Assembly (NCBI GenBank): GCA_934636825.1
Contig: CAKUBG010000008.1
Span: 27,393-91,392, forward strand
Length of the DNA stretch: 64,000 nt
Source of the DNA: an uncultured bacterium
Lineage (GTDB): Bacteria; Vulcanimicrobiota; Xenobia; Xenobiales; Xenobiaceae
Direction: 5' to 3'
A program made the translations under genes and the position numbers. This document shows, piece after piece, positions 26,791 to 36,622 of this stretch. The number at the start of each line of letters is the position of its first letter. Positions within the stretch are counted from its first letter, which is position 1. The notes beneath the pieces were generated by a model. The model was given only the letters and a program-made list of their open reading frames with translations, ran no database searches and was not told the DNA's origin.

Positions 26791-27723
26791 TTAAAGCTTT
26801 TCGATTTCAATTAAGGGAAGTAAAGCTTTAACCCTTTCTAGAGTAAAAACAGCTGGTAATTCTGTTTCGGCATTGGCCGCACCACAAGCGCTAGCCCAAC
26901 GCAAGGCTTCCGGCAAAGGCAAATTCCTGCTGCAATGTAAGCCTAGCCCGGCACTGAAAGAATCACCGCTACCTACAGAACTGACTACATTGTCGACAGA
27001 GTAAGAGCAACGCCATACTCCATCGCCATTTAGGGCAACTGCGCCACTCTCACCCATAGTAACGCAAACTAAAGCGGCTCCGCGCTCGAAAACACAACGA
27101 GCCGCCTTTATCACTTCTTCCAAACTGGATACTGACACTCCAAGAGCGTCGCTAAGCTCGTCACGGTTAACTTTTATAGCTAAACCTTGAGGAGCGTCAA
27201 TAATTGCTTTTAAAGTATCTCCGGGCGTATCTACTAGGGTTGGGCCAACTTGTTGAGCTAACTTGACGCACAGTTGTCTATAGTCTTGGGCATTTACTCC
27301 GGGAGGAACACTACCGGCAAAAATAGCTGCTTGGCTTTGAGCGCCTTGTTCGAGAATAAAGGCAGCCAAATCTTGCCAATGGCGTTTGCTCAGCGTGGGG
27401 CCAGGCTCGTTTATGACCGTAGAGTCACCCTGACTATGGCGTAAGAGGTGACTCATTTTAGTTTCCAGATCATCAAACTTGAGCCAAGAGGCTGCGATGT
27501 TTTCTTGAGCGGTCAAACGTTGCAAAAGCTGACCGGAAGAGCCGCCCAAGAAACCGGACACTAAGTAAGACTCTCCTAAGGTTCTGCTGGCTCTTCCTAC
27601 ATTGATCCCTTTGCCGCCCGCGCTGATACGCAAACTGACAGCGCGGTGGACTTGGTGAGGCACCAATACAGGGACACCGATAGTTCTATCAACTGTCGGA
27701 TTTGTAGAGACGATTAAAATCAC
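26791..27723 (-). CDS. PfkB-family sugar kinase (1-phosphofructokinase type)
   Basis: 310 residues. The start ILIVSTNPTVDRTIGV and the N-terminal signature SAGGKGINVGRASRTLG match the LacC/FruK/tagatose-6-phosphate kinase branch. GSGDSFSAGLGLH near residue 250 is the PfkB signature 2, with the catalytic Asp and anion hole. FAGSVPPGV is the typical substrate-side loop. Probable reaction: ATP phosphorylation of fructose 1-phosphate or a related sugar phosphate. No PTS gene is adjacent, so the substrate is not certain. It starts seven bases after the stop of the PEGA kinase gene, hence probably the same transcript. Confidence 0.87.
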   Translation of the reverse strand: MILIVSTNPTVDRTIGVPVLVPHQVHRAVSLRISAGGKGINVGRASRTLGESYLVSGFLGGSSGQLLQRLTAQENIAASWLKFDDLETKMSHLLRHSQGDSTVINEPGPTLSKRHWQDLAAFILEQGAQSQAAIFAGSVPPGVNAQDYRQLCVKLAQQVGPTLVDTPGDTLKAIIDAPQGLAIKVNRDELSDALGVSVSSLEEVIKAARCVFERGAALVCVTMGESGAVALNGDGVWRCSYSVDNVVSSVGSGDSFSAGLGLHCSRNLPLPEALRWASACGAANAETELPAVFTLERVKALLPLIEIEKL

Positions 27724-27729
27724 CGCAGT

Positions 27730-30700
27730 TTACCAGCCACCTTCTGCTCCGCCCCAAGAATTGCCGCCGGAACTACTGGAAGAAGAACCGCTGGAAGTAG
27801 AGCCGCCGCCACTTGAATAACTACCAGAGGAAGAACCGCCGCTATAGTAAGCATCTCCGCTACCATAACTGCTGCCGCCGTAACCTCCGGGGTTGTAGCT
27901 TCCGGAAGAAGAGCTGGACGGGGCTTCTTCTTCATACACATAAGTAGGCTGTTTTTTAGGCTCGGGAGCTTTTTCTAACTGGAGATCTACTCGGTTATCA
28001 TCACCTGGTTTCATTGTCAATTTAGCCGCTCCGTCTTTGTAACCGCTGCGTTTGCAGGTAATTTTATATTGTTGACCGGTTATCAAACCACTACTTAAAG
28101 TCAAACTTCCGCTTGCGTCAGCTTTGCCTACAGATTTGCCATTAAGATAAACCATAGCATTGGCATTAGTGAAAATTCTTAAAGTTGGAGTCAGCTTCAT
28201 ATTAAGCACAACTTCAGCATCAGGTTTGTCGGCATTGACTTTGACGTCTTTTTTGGCCGGACTATGCAAATTGGAGCTGGCTTTTACTGTATAGTTTTTA
28301 CCCAAGTCAATTTCAAATTCAGCTGATTGACCGCCTGAAATTTTCTTTGAAGTGAGCTTTTTGCCATTTTGCATAAGAACTACGGTTAAAGAACTCTGCG
28401 AGAAGCGCTCTCCTTTAGGAGTGACTCGCACAGTACCTTTGTTACGATTTAAAGTAACTTGTAAGTCCTTATCGCCTTCGCTAGGATCAACGGTAACTTT
28501 TTCCTGGTGTTTTAAGAAGCCGGGAGCAGTGACAGTAACTTCCAAAGGCTTTTCTGTAGGAACTTCAAATCTGGCTAAACCTCCGGCAGCAACCATCTCT
28601 CCGTCTTTTATCAATTGACCATCGCAAGTTACTTTAACCTTAGGTTGGGAGGGAAGCTTATCATTGGTAACATGCACGGTCAATCCGGCCGGAGCACCGA
28701 CCATATCGACTTGCAAGTCTTTAATGGGAGCTTCAGAACTAAGGTTGAGCTTGGTATCATGATCTTTGAAGCCGTCAGCTGATACTCTTACTACAAGTTC
28801 CTTATTTAAAGGTATGCGCAAGGTCAGTTTACCGTCGACAACATTTTCAGTTTTAATGACATTGTCTTGCATAATTAAAGAAACTTTAGCTTTGGGAGCA
28901 TTATTTACCGCTATTTTAACTTGCCCTTTGGGGAAGAAGAAATAGTAATAACCTCCGCCGCCGAGTAAGACAATAACGACTAAAGCGATAATGATGCCCA
29001 TAAGATTGCTGCCGCTACTCTGAGGTTGCAACTGCTTAGCAATGCGTACAGTTCCTGGACCATCCGTTAAAGAAGGACGTTTGGGAGTAGCACTAGGGGG
29101 GAAGCTGGGAGGAGTGTTGGGATTTATGACTGCATCTCCCATAGCTCCGCCGTTGCGCAAACTAGCAATATCGTTTTCTTCAGGCTGAGCTGATACAAAG
29201 GGACTAGTTTGCATAGGCTCGCCCAAACCGGCTTGTTCGCGATCTTCTACAAAAAGTTGTTGCGAACCGACGCCGCTATGTTTAGCCTTTTGACTCTGAC
29301 CGCGACTGTCGGGGAAGCCCATAGGACGGATACCACCTTGTGACGGTTCATTATCTAAAACTTGAGAAGCAGCATCGAAACGACTACCACTTAGAGGAAC
29401 TGGTACAGGTTGAGGATCGTTGGGATCAAATCCCATGCTTGTATTGCTCAAGCCATTGCCAAAATCTCCTGATTGGCGTCCAAAATCGTTATTACCCGAC
29501 ATGGAAGGAGCGGCTTGCTCGGGATAACCACCTTGCTGAGTAGGATAGTTATCCTGAGGATAGCTTCCTTGCTCGGAATAACCACCTTGCTGAGGAGGAT
29601 AATTCTCCTGAGGATAGCTTCCTTGCTCGGGATATCTTCCTTGCTGAGAAGGATAATTACCCTGAGGATAGCCTCCTTGTTCAGGATAGCCACCTTGCTG
29701 GGGAGGATAATTATTCTGAGGATAGCCTCCTTGCTCGGGATAACCACCTTGCTCAGGAGGATAGTTCTCTTGAGGATAGTCGTTTTGCTCAGGGTAAGTA
29801 CTTGGCTGAGGAGGATAATTATTCTGAGAATAGCCACCTTGCTCAGGGTAGGCATCTTGTTGAGGAGGATAGTTCTCTTGGGGATAGTTGTTTTGTTCAG
29901 GGTAAGCACTTGGCTGAGGTTGAGCCGGTGGTTGAGAAGAAATCTGACTGCGTCTAGACTGACGAGCTCCTACTGAAGTAGGACGCGAAGGTCTAGCTGG
30001 AGGAGCAGCCGGAGCCTGCGAGCGTCCAGTAGGGGACTGAGGTGCAGATTGGGGAACTTGAGGAGCAGCTTGGTCTAAGGGAGCTCCACCGACGGGAGTA
30101 TTGCCGGAAGGATGCACGGAAGAGCGAGAAACACTGCTTGGACGCGGCTCACGGGGACCCCCTTGTTCACCTTCGCGCGGATTAAATTCCAAATTAAGCA
30201 AGCGCTTTTCGGCGTCTTGAACGGACGCTTCCATATCAGAAGAAACATTTTGCTTGCGCATCAACATTCCTAAAGTTCCGCCAGCAGTTTTTGAACGCAA
30301 TAAACGCATATCTCCGCCGGAAGAAGTTTGCGAACCGGAGAAGCCGCTGCTCGAATCGCTGCGTCTCTCCTGCGACTGGAAAGGATTCTCGCTTAGAGGT
30401 GCCATATCAGAAACTCCATTTTTGTCAGATTCAAGGCCAACTTCGATCTCTTCAATGAAATCTTCTGCAGAGCAATCACGCTCGATGGGATCAGAAACCA
30501 TCAAACGAGCTACCAAAGTTTCCAACCAAATGGGTGCTTTGGGTAAATGAGCTCTTAAACGTGGCATCTGAGGTAAAGCAGCTCCGGGAGTAGAAACTAA
30601 CCCAGGAGCTGGGCGCTCACCAGTTACCATGTAGTAAAGAGCTGCTCCTAAAGAAAAAAGATCGGATTGAGAGTCTGGGGCAGAGTCGGAAGATAATTCA

Positions 30701-31230
30701 GGAGCAATAAAGCCCAAGCGCTTAGTATCATTTTTTAGTTCATTATTGTGGGTAAAGAGCGCTCTAGCAGTTCCAAAATCAGTGATAACTACTCTGCCTG
30801 TTTGTTTTTCGATAATTATGTTGCCGGGATGCAAGCAACCATGGAAAATACCTTGTTTGTGAGCAAAGCTCAAACCTTTAGCTGCTTCTTGCATAATTCG
30901 GCAGGCATGATCTATATCAAACTTTTTGTAATGTTCAATTAAAGTTTGTAAAGCTACGCCGTCTATAAATTCAGAGGCTATAAAATGATAGCTTAAGTCC
31001 TCTCCTAAGTCGTATACTCTGGCTATATTGGCATGTTCGAGAGACGAAGAAACGACCACAGAGCGTTGCAAATCGGTGATTAAACTTTCATCTGAACTGA
31101 GAGACGCATTGAGAACTTTCAAAGCTACCCTCTTGTGCGTATTTTTATTGGTCGCTTGGTAGACTACGGCAGAAGGCCCTTTGCCTACCTCTTCAATGAT
31201 TTCATAGACGCCGATGTTTGATGGAACCAC
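27730..31230 (-). CDS. PEGA-domain Ser/Thr kinase homologue, probable pseudokinase
   Basis: 1166 residues. The kinase-like domain (about 6-270) keeps the Gly-loop GKGPSAVVY, the VALK lysine and DFG (VITDFGTA). The catalytic loop, usually HRDxKxxN or HGDLHPGN, reads HGCLHPGN: Cys replaces the catalytic Asp. Catalysis is therefore doubtful. A long disordered Pro/Gln/Tyr-rich linker follows, with seven 18-residue repeats, then a TM helix near 765-785 (LMGIIIALVVIVLLGGGG). The extracytoplasmic part has several PEGA-like beta repeats (LKVT..G), and the end is Gly/Ser/Tyr-rich. It is likely an envelope sensor or scaffold. ATG/GTG choice at 31230 (MVPSNIGVYEI) fits the kinase start. Confidence 0.85.
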   Translation of the reverse strand: MVPSNIGVYEIIEEVGKGPSAVVYQATNKNTHKRVALKVLNASLSSDESLITDLQRSVVVSSSLEHANIARVYDLGEDLSYHFIASEFIDGVALQTLIEHYKKFDIDHACRIMQEAAKGLSFAHKQGIFHGCLHPGNIIIEKQTGRVVITDFGTARALFTHNNELKNDTKRLGFIAPELSSDSAPDSQSDLFSLGAALYYMVTGERPAPGLVSTPGAALPQMPRLRAHLPKAPIWLETLVARLMVSDPIERDCSAEDFIEEIEVGLESDKNGVSDMAPLSENPFQSQERRSDSSSGFSGSQTSSGGDMRLLRSKTAGGTLGMLMRKQNVSSDMEASVQDAEKRLLNLEFNPREGEQGGPREPRPSSVSRSSVHPSGNTPVGGAPLDQAAPQVPQSAPQSPTGRSQAPAAPPARPSRPTSVGARQSRRSQISSQPPAQPQPSAYPEQNNYPQENYPPQQDAYPEQGGYSQNNYPPQPSTYPEQNDYPQENYPPEQGGYPEQGGYPQNNYPPQQGGYPEQGGYPQGNYPSQQGRYPEQGSYPQENYPPQQGGYSEQGSYPQDNYPTQQGGYPEQAAPSMSGNNDFGRQSGDFGNGLSNTSMGFDPNDPQPVPVPLSGSRFDAASQVLDNEPSQGGIRPMGFPDSRGQSQKAKHSGVGSQQLFVEDREQAGLGEPMQTSPFVSAQPEENDIASLRNGGAMGDAVINPNTPPSFPPSATPKRPSLTDGPGTVRIAKQLQPQSSGSNLMGIIIALVVIVLLGGGGYYYFFFPKGQVKIAVNNAPKAKVSLIMQDNVIKTENVVDGKLTLRIPLNKELVVRVSADGFKDHDTKLNLSSEAPIKDLQVDMVGAPAGLTVHVTNDKLPSQPKVKVTCDGQLIKDGEMVAAGGLARFEVPTEKPLEVTVTAPGFLKHQEKVTVDPSEGDKDLQVTLNRNKGTVRVTPKGERFSQSSLTVVLMQNGKKLTSKKISGGQSAEFEIDLGKNYTVKASSNLHSPAKKDVKVNADKPDAEVVLNMKLTPTLRIFTNANAMVYLNGKSVGKADASGSLTLSSGLITGQQYKITCKRSGYKDGAAKLTMKPGDDNRVDLQLEKAPEPKKQPTYVYEEEAPSSSSSGSYNPGGYGGSSYGSGDAYYSGGSSSGSYSSGGGSTSSGSSSSSSGGNSWGGAEGGW
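29527..29904 (-). repeat. Seven tandem 54-bp repeats encoding an 18-residue unit
   Basis: Inside the kinase-homologue gene. The unit is like YPEQGGYPQNNYPPQQGG, repeated seven times with drift (YPEQNN, YPEQGS, YSEQGS variants). Pro, Gln, Tyr and Asn dominate, so a flexible spacer between the kinase fold and the membrane is inferred. Copy number is likely variable between strains. Confidence 0.9.
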
Positions 31231-31528
31231 AATAATACTCTGCCTCTACTAAATTTTCTCTCTGTCTGTATTTTTAGCCAGCATTAGAAAAAACGCCTTA
31301 AAGAACTTGCTCCTCATTTATATCCATGCGGAAAACAAAAAAAGAACACTCCTAGTATTTGTTTTTGGGATGTTTACTCCCTGCTTAAAAGGGAAAAGTA
31401 GGTTCATGCTTTATTTCATTTTCGCTCTCTTGATATGCAAATGATTAAGGCTAAACGTACAGCAGGGCAAATTGACTAAGGACAAGAACGCCCCGCCTTT
31501 ATATTAAAAACACCGGATCGTCAATTTA
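31231..31528. other. Intergenic region between divergent kinase and ClC genes
   Basis: 298 bases holding the promoters of both divergent genes by position. No gene, strong hairpin or recognised riboswitch was seen. Confidence 0.4.
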
Positions 31529-33271
31529 GTGAAAATAGACAACAATACATTCAAAATTGTGAGGCGTTCCCTTCATAATTATAATGCCTTGGCAGCAGAA
31601 TGCCTTTACGCTTTGGTTGTCGGTTTTATAACAGCTTTAGCGGCTATTTGCTTTAATTTCATGATTAAAAGCGTTCACTCTGTTTCTGTATGGGCATTGC
31701 CTGAAACTTGGTGGGCCATTCCGCTGTCTATTTCTGTTGGTGGTTTGCTTACTGGATTGTTTCTATGGTGGCGCTCTAAAGATCTAAATCCAGGAGGCGT
31801 TTCCGGAGTAATTACCAGCGTTTTTGCCCAACATGGTCTTATTCATGGTAGAGTAGCCTTAATTCGTATGATATCGGCTGCCTTAACTATAGGTAGTGGC
31901 GGCTCGGCAGGTCGAGAAGGGCCTATTGTGCAAATCGGCGCTTCTTTAGGCTCTAAGTTTGCTCAGCTTTTAAAATTATCAGAACATAATACGGTTATAT
32001 TGTTGGCTTGTGGTGTGGCGGCAGGTATCTCTTCGGCATTTAATGCTCCCATTGCCGGCATATTTTTTGCTTTAGAAATTATTCTGGCTCGCTTTACCTA
32101 TCATTCATTCGGTTTGATTGTACTTAGTTCTGTAACTTCATGCGTCGTCACGCGGCTATTAGTTGGAGATTTAGCCGAGTTTTCTGTACCTATTTACATA
32201 TTGCAAAACTCTTGGGAAATGATTCTTTGCCTTGGGTTGGGATTGGTATCTGCTTTAGTGGGAGTTACTTTTACACGTTCGCTAGCTATAAGTGAAAAAA
32301 TGTTTGGTTACATAAAATGTCCGATATGGTTTAAGCCTGCTGTTGGCGGTTTATTGTGCGGCATTATAGCTATTTTTTATCCACAAATTATGGCTAGCGG
32401 TTATGATGTCATGAATGAAGCCATGAATGGGCATTTGGCTGTTACTTTAATGTTAGCTTTGGTTATAGCCAAGATAATAGGCACATCATTTATCCTTGGT
32501 TCAGGCGGAGCTGGAGGCGATTTAGCCCCTTCGCTTTTTATAGGATGTATGTTAGGTGGCGTTTATGGTTGTATTGTAAATACTATTTTTCCTGGAAATA
32601 CAGCAGCTACCGGAGCTTACGCTCTAATAGGCATGGCTACGGTCTTTGCAGCTGCAGCTAGGGCTCCGCTTACTGCAGTATTTATGATCTTTGAAACTAC
32701 CGCCAACTACTATATGCTTATGCCCATTTTAGCTGCTTCGGTGGTGGCCGCTCTGTTCGCTTCAGTGTTGGATAAAGAATCACTTTACACTCTGAAGCTG
32801 AGTCGCAGTGTTTTAGACATGCAACAAGGAAGCAGAGCTCTTATAAGTCCATTGGAAGAAATCAATGTAGCTGAAGTAATGAGCTCTGATTTTACTTCTG
32901 TAAGTCCAGATACTTCTGTTCATGATGCTATTGCCAAACTAAAAGAAACTGGGTATGCTCTGTTAGCTGTTATAGATAAAAAGGGAAATTTCTGTGGACA
33001 AATAGATCGTCGCGATATTATTTACTGGCGAATGCGACGCAGCGGCAACAATACCAAATCAACCTCTGTAAAAGAAATTATGCGCACGGATGTTGAGTTT
33101 TTAACTCCAGATGATTCTTTGGCCGCCGCTGTACACTTAATGTGTCGCTGCCGCTGCGGATGTTTGCCTGTTTTAGAGTCATCGCGCTCACGCAAATTGG
33201 TTGCAATGCTAGATCGCAGCGAAGTGTTTCAAGCTTTTGTGCAAAAGCAAGGTGAACAAGCTCTGGAATAG
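31529..33271 (+). CDS. ClC chloride channel/antiporter with CBS pair
   Basis: 580 residues: a ClC membrane domain (about 25-420) and two C-terminal CBS domains (about 445-575). Selectivity motifs are GSGGSAGREGPIVQIGAS (the GREGP loop with the gating Glu), AGISSAFNAPIAGIFFALE and GSGGAGGDLAPSLFIG. The CBS pair (VAEVMSSDFTSVSPDTSV and VKEIMRTDVEFLTPDDS) suggests nucleotide-dependent gating. Start is GTG 31529. The gating Glu favours a Cl-/H+ exchanger. The gene is monocistronic and divergent from the kinase-homologue gene. Confidence 0.92.
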   Translation: MKIDNNTFKIVRRSLHNYNALAAECLYALVVGFITALAAICFNFMIKSVHSVSVWALPETWWAIPLSISVGGLLTGLFLWWRSKDLNPGGVSGVITSVFAQHGLIHGRVALIRMISAALTIGSGGSAGREGPIVQIGASLGSKFAQLLKLSEHNTVILLACGVAAGISSAFNAPIAGIFFALEIILARFTYHSFGLIVLSSVTSCVVTRLLVGDLAEFSVPIYILQNSWEMILCLGLGLVSALVGVTFTRSLAISEKMFGYIKCPIWFKPAVGGLLCGIIAIFYPQIMASGYDVMNEAMNGHLAVTLMLALVIAKIIGTSFILGSGGAGGDLAPSLFIGCMLGGVYGCIVNTIFPGNTAATGAYALIGMATVFAAAARAPLTAVFMIFETTANYYMLMPILAASVVAALFASVLDKESLYTLKLSRSVLDMQQGSRALISPLEEINVAEVMSSDFTSVSPDTSVHDAIAKLKETGYALLAVIDKKGNFCGQIDRRDIIYWRMRRSGNNTKSTSVKEIMRTDVEFLTPDDSLAAAVHLMCRCRCGCLPVLESSRSRKLVAMLDRSEVFQAFVQKQGEQALE

Positions 33272-33545
33272 TTGGACGCAATAATTGAAAACGAGGCGAG
33301 CGCAAACTAAATTTATAGCCGCCACAACGTTCGTTATACCCACCGTAATCAACGAGGCTATAAGTTTAGCACCAACATGTATAGCGTAAAAAGTTGCTGA
33401 AATTGTGGAAAAGTTAGATTTACGATATTCCATTATAAAGATCTAGCATGTCTAAAAAATTGGAGGCTTTGAGAAACACATGATAAAGTAACAAGACCAT
33501 ATTTCAACATATATATGAAATATTGATAAAAAGGGAACAATTGAA

Positions 33546-34073
33546 ATGAAAGCAACCACAATTGTTTGTGTACGCCGTCACGGTAAAGTGGCTATCGCCG
33601 GTGACGGACAAGTTACTTTACAAAATACTATTATGAAAAATAAAGCTAAAAAAGTGCGTGTCATGGCTGATGGCAAAGTGTTGGGAGGATTTGCCGGATC
33701 TGCAGCTGATGGTATGACTTTATTTGAAAAGTTTGAAGCTAAATTAGAGGCATATTCAGGCAATGTTTGCCGTGCCGCTGTAGAATTGGCTCGCGATTGG
33801 CGTACCGATAAAGTACTTCGCAAATTAGAAGCGATGATGATTGTGGCCGACCGAGAAAATATGCTTATCCTTTCTGGCAACGGTGATGTTTTGGAGCCTG
33901 ATTATGATGTTACTGCCATAGGTTCCGGTTCAGCTTATGCTATAGCGGCCGCTCGAGCTCTTTTGGAAAATACTAACTTAGAAGCTAAGGAAATAGCTAC
34001 CAAGGCGATAGATATAGCAGCCGATATTTGTATTTATACAAATAAAAATATTACAGTAGAAAGTTTAGACTAG
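33546..34073 (+). CDS. hslV: ATP-dependent protease subunit HslV (ClpQ)
   Basis: Threonine protease of the HslUV complex. The N-terminus MKATTIVCVRRHGKVAIAGD holds the pro-residues MKA and then the catalytic Thr after processing. GDGQVTLQNT and AIGSGSAYAIAAARALLE are family marks. Length 175 matches. The partner ATPase HslU, normally the next gene, is absent here: a Sel1-repeat gene follows after 57 bases. HslU may be elsewhere in the genome. AAAAGGG about 9 bases upstream supports ATG 33546. Confidence 0.94.
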   Translation: MKATTIVCVRRHGKVAIAGDGQVTLQNTIMKNKAKKVRVMADGKVLGGFAGSAADGMTLFEKFEAKLEAYSGNVCRAAVELARDWRTDKVLRKLEAMMIVADRENMLILSGNGDVLEPDYDVTAIGSGSAYAIAAARALLENTNLEAKEIATKAIDIAADICIYTNKNITVESLD

Positions 34074-34130
34074 ATTATAAGTCGCTGATAAAGTTGCTCT
34101 CTTGAGAACTCGCTTGCGTAGGATAAAAAT

Positions 34131-36458
34131 ATGAACCGTAACGATACACAATTTGAAATCGAACTTTTGCAAATTGCTGCTGAAGCTGGGGATAGCGCTT
34201 CGCAGTATAAGCTTGGTTATTGTTACGATAATGGTCTTAATGTCAAGCGTAGTGTCAGTGAGGCGATAAAATGGTACGAATTGGCAGCTGAGCAAGGCCA
34301 CTGTGAAGCTATTTTAACTTTGGGTATTTTCTGTGGTATTGGTCGTGGTACTTTAGCCAATAGTGATAAAGCGGCTGAATGGTTTAGTAAAATTCCCAAG
34401 GGGGAAGTTGTTTCTGTTTCGTTCCATAATTTTGGAAGTTTAACTTTTTCGGATGATGGCAACCGTGAGTCGACACTTTTAAAGACTGCTAGATGGATGC
34501 GCTTCAATTACAAAGATGGGCATATTTCTCAAGAAATCGATACTCTTGGCCCTTTAGGCGGAGGTAATATCGGATACCCAGCCGAGGATTTACAAGGCAA
34601 AATAGATTGGCTTACTTCTTTAGCTGAAAGTGGGGACGCAATGGTACAAGCCTATTTAGGCGATTGCTACCGTGATGGCATAGGCGTAACCAAAAATGCT
34701 CAAGAAACTGTAAAATGGTATCGTTTAGCGGCTGCCCAAAATCATATCGATGCTCAGTTTGGTTTGGGAGTTTGTTACGAACAAGGATTTGGCGTAGAGC
34801 AAAATGCTGCCGAAGCCGTAAAATGGTGGTTGCGTTCTGCCAATCAGGGTGACGCTGTCTCTCAATTCAACTTAGCTATATGTTATGGCCAAGGCAAGGG
34901 CGTAGAAAAAAATTTAGATGAAGCTGCTAAATGGTTAAATTTAGCCAAACAGCAAAAAGATGTCTTAAAAAGCGTTGGCATTGACAATAATGAGCAAGGT
35001 AAAAGTGGAGAAGTTACTCCCGATTTTGTCGACAATGTAAGTGAAGATAAGATACAAGAATGGCGTGAAAAAGCGGAAGCAGGCAATGCTTATGCTCAAT
35101 ATAACTTAGCTATTTGCTATCGCTTTGGATGTGGCCTTAAACAAAATTTGCCAGAAGCTTTAAAGTGGTATCGTAAATCAGCTAGGCAAGGTTTTTCTCC
35201 TGCCATTCATAATTTGGCTATTTGCTACGAAAAGGGAATTGGTACTCCGAAAGATATACCTGAGGCTATGAAGTGGCATCGCTTTGCAGCCAATCAAGGC
35301 GATACAGATTCTCAGTTGCTTCTTAGTGTTCATTACAATGATAAAGATGCTCCTTGGTATGATAGAGCCAAATGCTTGAAGTGGTGTCACATAGCTGCCG
35401 AACATGGCAATATTGACGCTCAATTGTATCTAGCTCTTTTGCTTTTGGAACAAGATATAAAAGAAGCTGTGAAGTGGTGTCGTAAAGCTGCTAAAAATGG
35501 TCACGAAGAAGCTAAGCGCCTTTTGCAAGCTTTACAAGAACGAGGAGTGGATTTTACATCTTCCGATTCTGACGACGAATCCGAATTAGGAAATACCTCT
35601 AGTAGCAAGTCTGTAAGAAAAACTAGAGTAGATGCTGAAGCGCAATATCAGTTAGGATTACGTTATTTTGCCGGAGACAGAGTTAGGCAAGACTTTGATA
35701 AAGCCATTGCGTGTTTTTATCGCGCTGCCGAATATGGGCATGGTTTAGCTCAATATTGTTTAGGCTTTTGTTATGATACGGCTTTAGGCGTAGAATATAA
35801 TAAGAATGAAGCAGCTAAATGGTATCGCAAAGCTGCTTGCAATGATAAATTTTTTGACTCTTTTTCCGGAAGCATTCCTTGTCTGGCTGTTTTTAAACCT
35901 AAGCAAGTTAAAGTTATTCATAATGTGGAAGATGATATTATTGAGCAATATCGTCTTTCTGCCGAAAAGGGATCAGCTGAAGCTCAGTATCAATTGGCCC
36001 GCCGGTACGAAGATGGTGACGGACTGAACAAGAATATTGATGAAGCTTTGAAGCTCTATCGTAAAGCCGCTGAACATGGCCATTGTGGAGCTCAGTTGCG
36101 TTTAGGCCATATCTACTATTGGGGCGAAGATATAAAACAAAATTATGATGAATCTAATAAATGGTATCGTCAAGCTGCCGAGCAAGGTGATATGTGCGCT
36201 CAGCTTTGTTTGGGGCTTTCCTACGATAAAGGTTTAGGCGTTCCTCAAAATGATATGGAAGCGGCTAAATGGTTTCGCAAATCGGCTGAACAAGGATACA
36301 CAGAAGCTCAGTTCTGTTTGGGCTTTTGCTATGAATACGGCTGCGGTGTAGTGCAAAATGATAAAGAGGCTATCAAGTGGTATCGCAAAGCTGCCGCCAA
36401 AGGCCATGATGAAGCTAATATTGGTTTAAGGCGCTGTTTGAAAAAACGTCCACAGTAA
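34131..36458 (+). CDS. Sel1-repeat (TPR-like) protein
   Basis: 775 residues almost wholly made of Sel1-like repeats of about 36 residues. The recurring pattern is A.YQLG.CY..G.GV..N..EA.KWYR.AA..GH. Roughly fifteen or more repeats are countable. They come in three blocks separated by non-repeat spacers near residues 85-155, 285-310 and 480-505. There is no signal peptide, so it should act in the cytoplasm as a protein-protein interaction scaffold. Partners are unknown. ATG 34131 opens MNRNDTQFEIELL. A strong terminator follows. Confidence 0.9.
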   Translation: MNRNDTQFEIELLQIAAEAGDSASQYKLGYCYDNGLNVKRSVSEAIKWYELAAEQGHCEAILTLGIFCGIGRGTLANSDKAAEWFSKIPKGEVVSVSFHNFGSLTFSDDGNRESTLLKTARWMRFNYKDGHISQEIDTLGPLGGGNIGYPAEDLQGKIDWLTSLAESGDAMVQAYLGDCYRDGIGVTKNAQETVKWYRLAAAQNHIDAQFGLGVCYEQGFGVEQNAAEAVKWWLRSANQGDAVSQFNLAICYGQGKGVEKNLDEAAKWLNLAKQQKDVLKSVGIDNNEQGKSGEVTPDFVDNVSEDKIQEWREKAEAGNAYAQYNLAICYRFGCGLKQNLPEALKWYRKSARQGFSPAIHNLAICYEKGIGTPKDIPEAMKWHRFAANQGDTDSQLLLSVHYNDKDAPWYDRAKCLKWCHIAAEHGNIDAQLYLALLLLEQDIKEAVKWCRKAAKNGHEEAKRLLQALQERGVDFTSSDSDDESELGNTSSSKSVRKTRVDAEAQYQLGLRYFAGDRVRQDFDKAIACFYRAAEYGHGLAQYCLGFCYDTALGVEYNKNEAAKWYRKAACNDKFFDSFSGSIPCLAVFKPKQVKVIHNVEDDIIEQYRLSAEKGSAEAQYQLARRYEDGDGLNKNIDEALKLYRKAAEHGHCGAQLRLGHIYYWGEDIKQNYDESNKWYRQAAEQGDMCAQLCLGLSYDKGLGVPQNDMEAAKWFRKSAEQGYTEAQFCLGFCYEYGCGVVQNDKEAIKWYRKAAAKGHDEANIGLRRCLKKRPQ

Positions 36459-36540
36459 AAAATAATTGTGATATTTTTATGTAGTGCCTTTATATAATAG
36501 CTTTTATACATTAAAGAGAGTACATATTAAAAGAAAACAA

Positions 36541-36578
36541 AAAAAGACAGACTCTGTTTTATCAAAGTCTGTCTTTTT
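36541..36578. terminator. Terminator between Sel1 gene and preA
   Basis: 13-pair stem AAAAAGACAGACT / AGTCTGTCTTTTT with a 12-base loop. It is A/T-flanked on both sides and so usable by the two convergent genes. Confidence 0.88.
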
Positions 36579-36622
36579 ATTTATAAGATCGCGCTAAATA
36601 GCGTGACTATTAAAGATCGAGT

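Noticed and set aside
29527..29904. CRISPR-like array
   Set aside because: The regularly spaced repeats are in-frame coding units with no spacers; no cas genes are present anywhere in the window.
29473..29976. 167-codon plus-strand ORF opposite the kinase repeats
   Set aside because: It is the antisense of the 54-bp coding repeats; its Leu/Arg-rich repetitive translation is a frame artefact.
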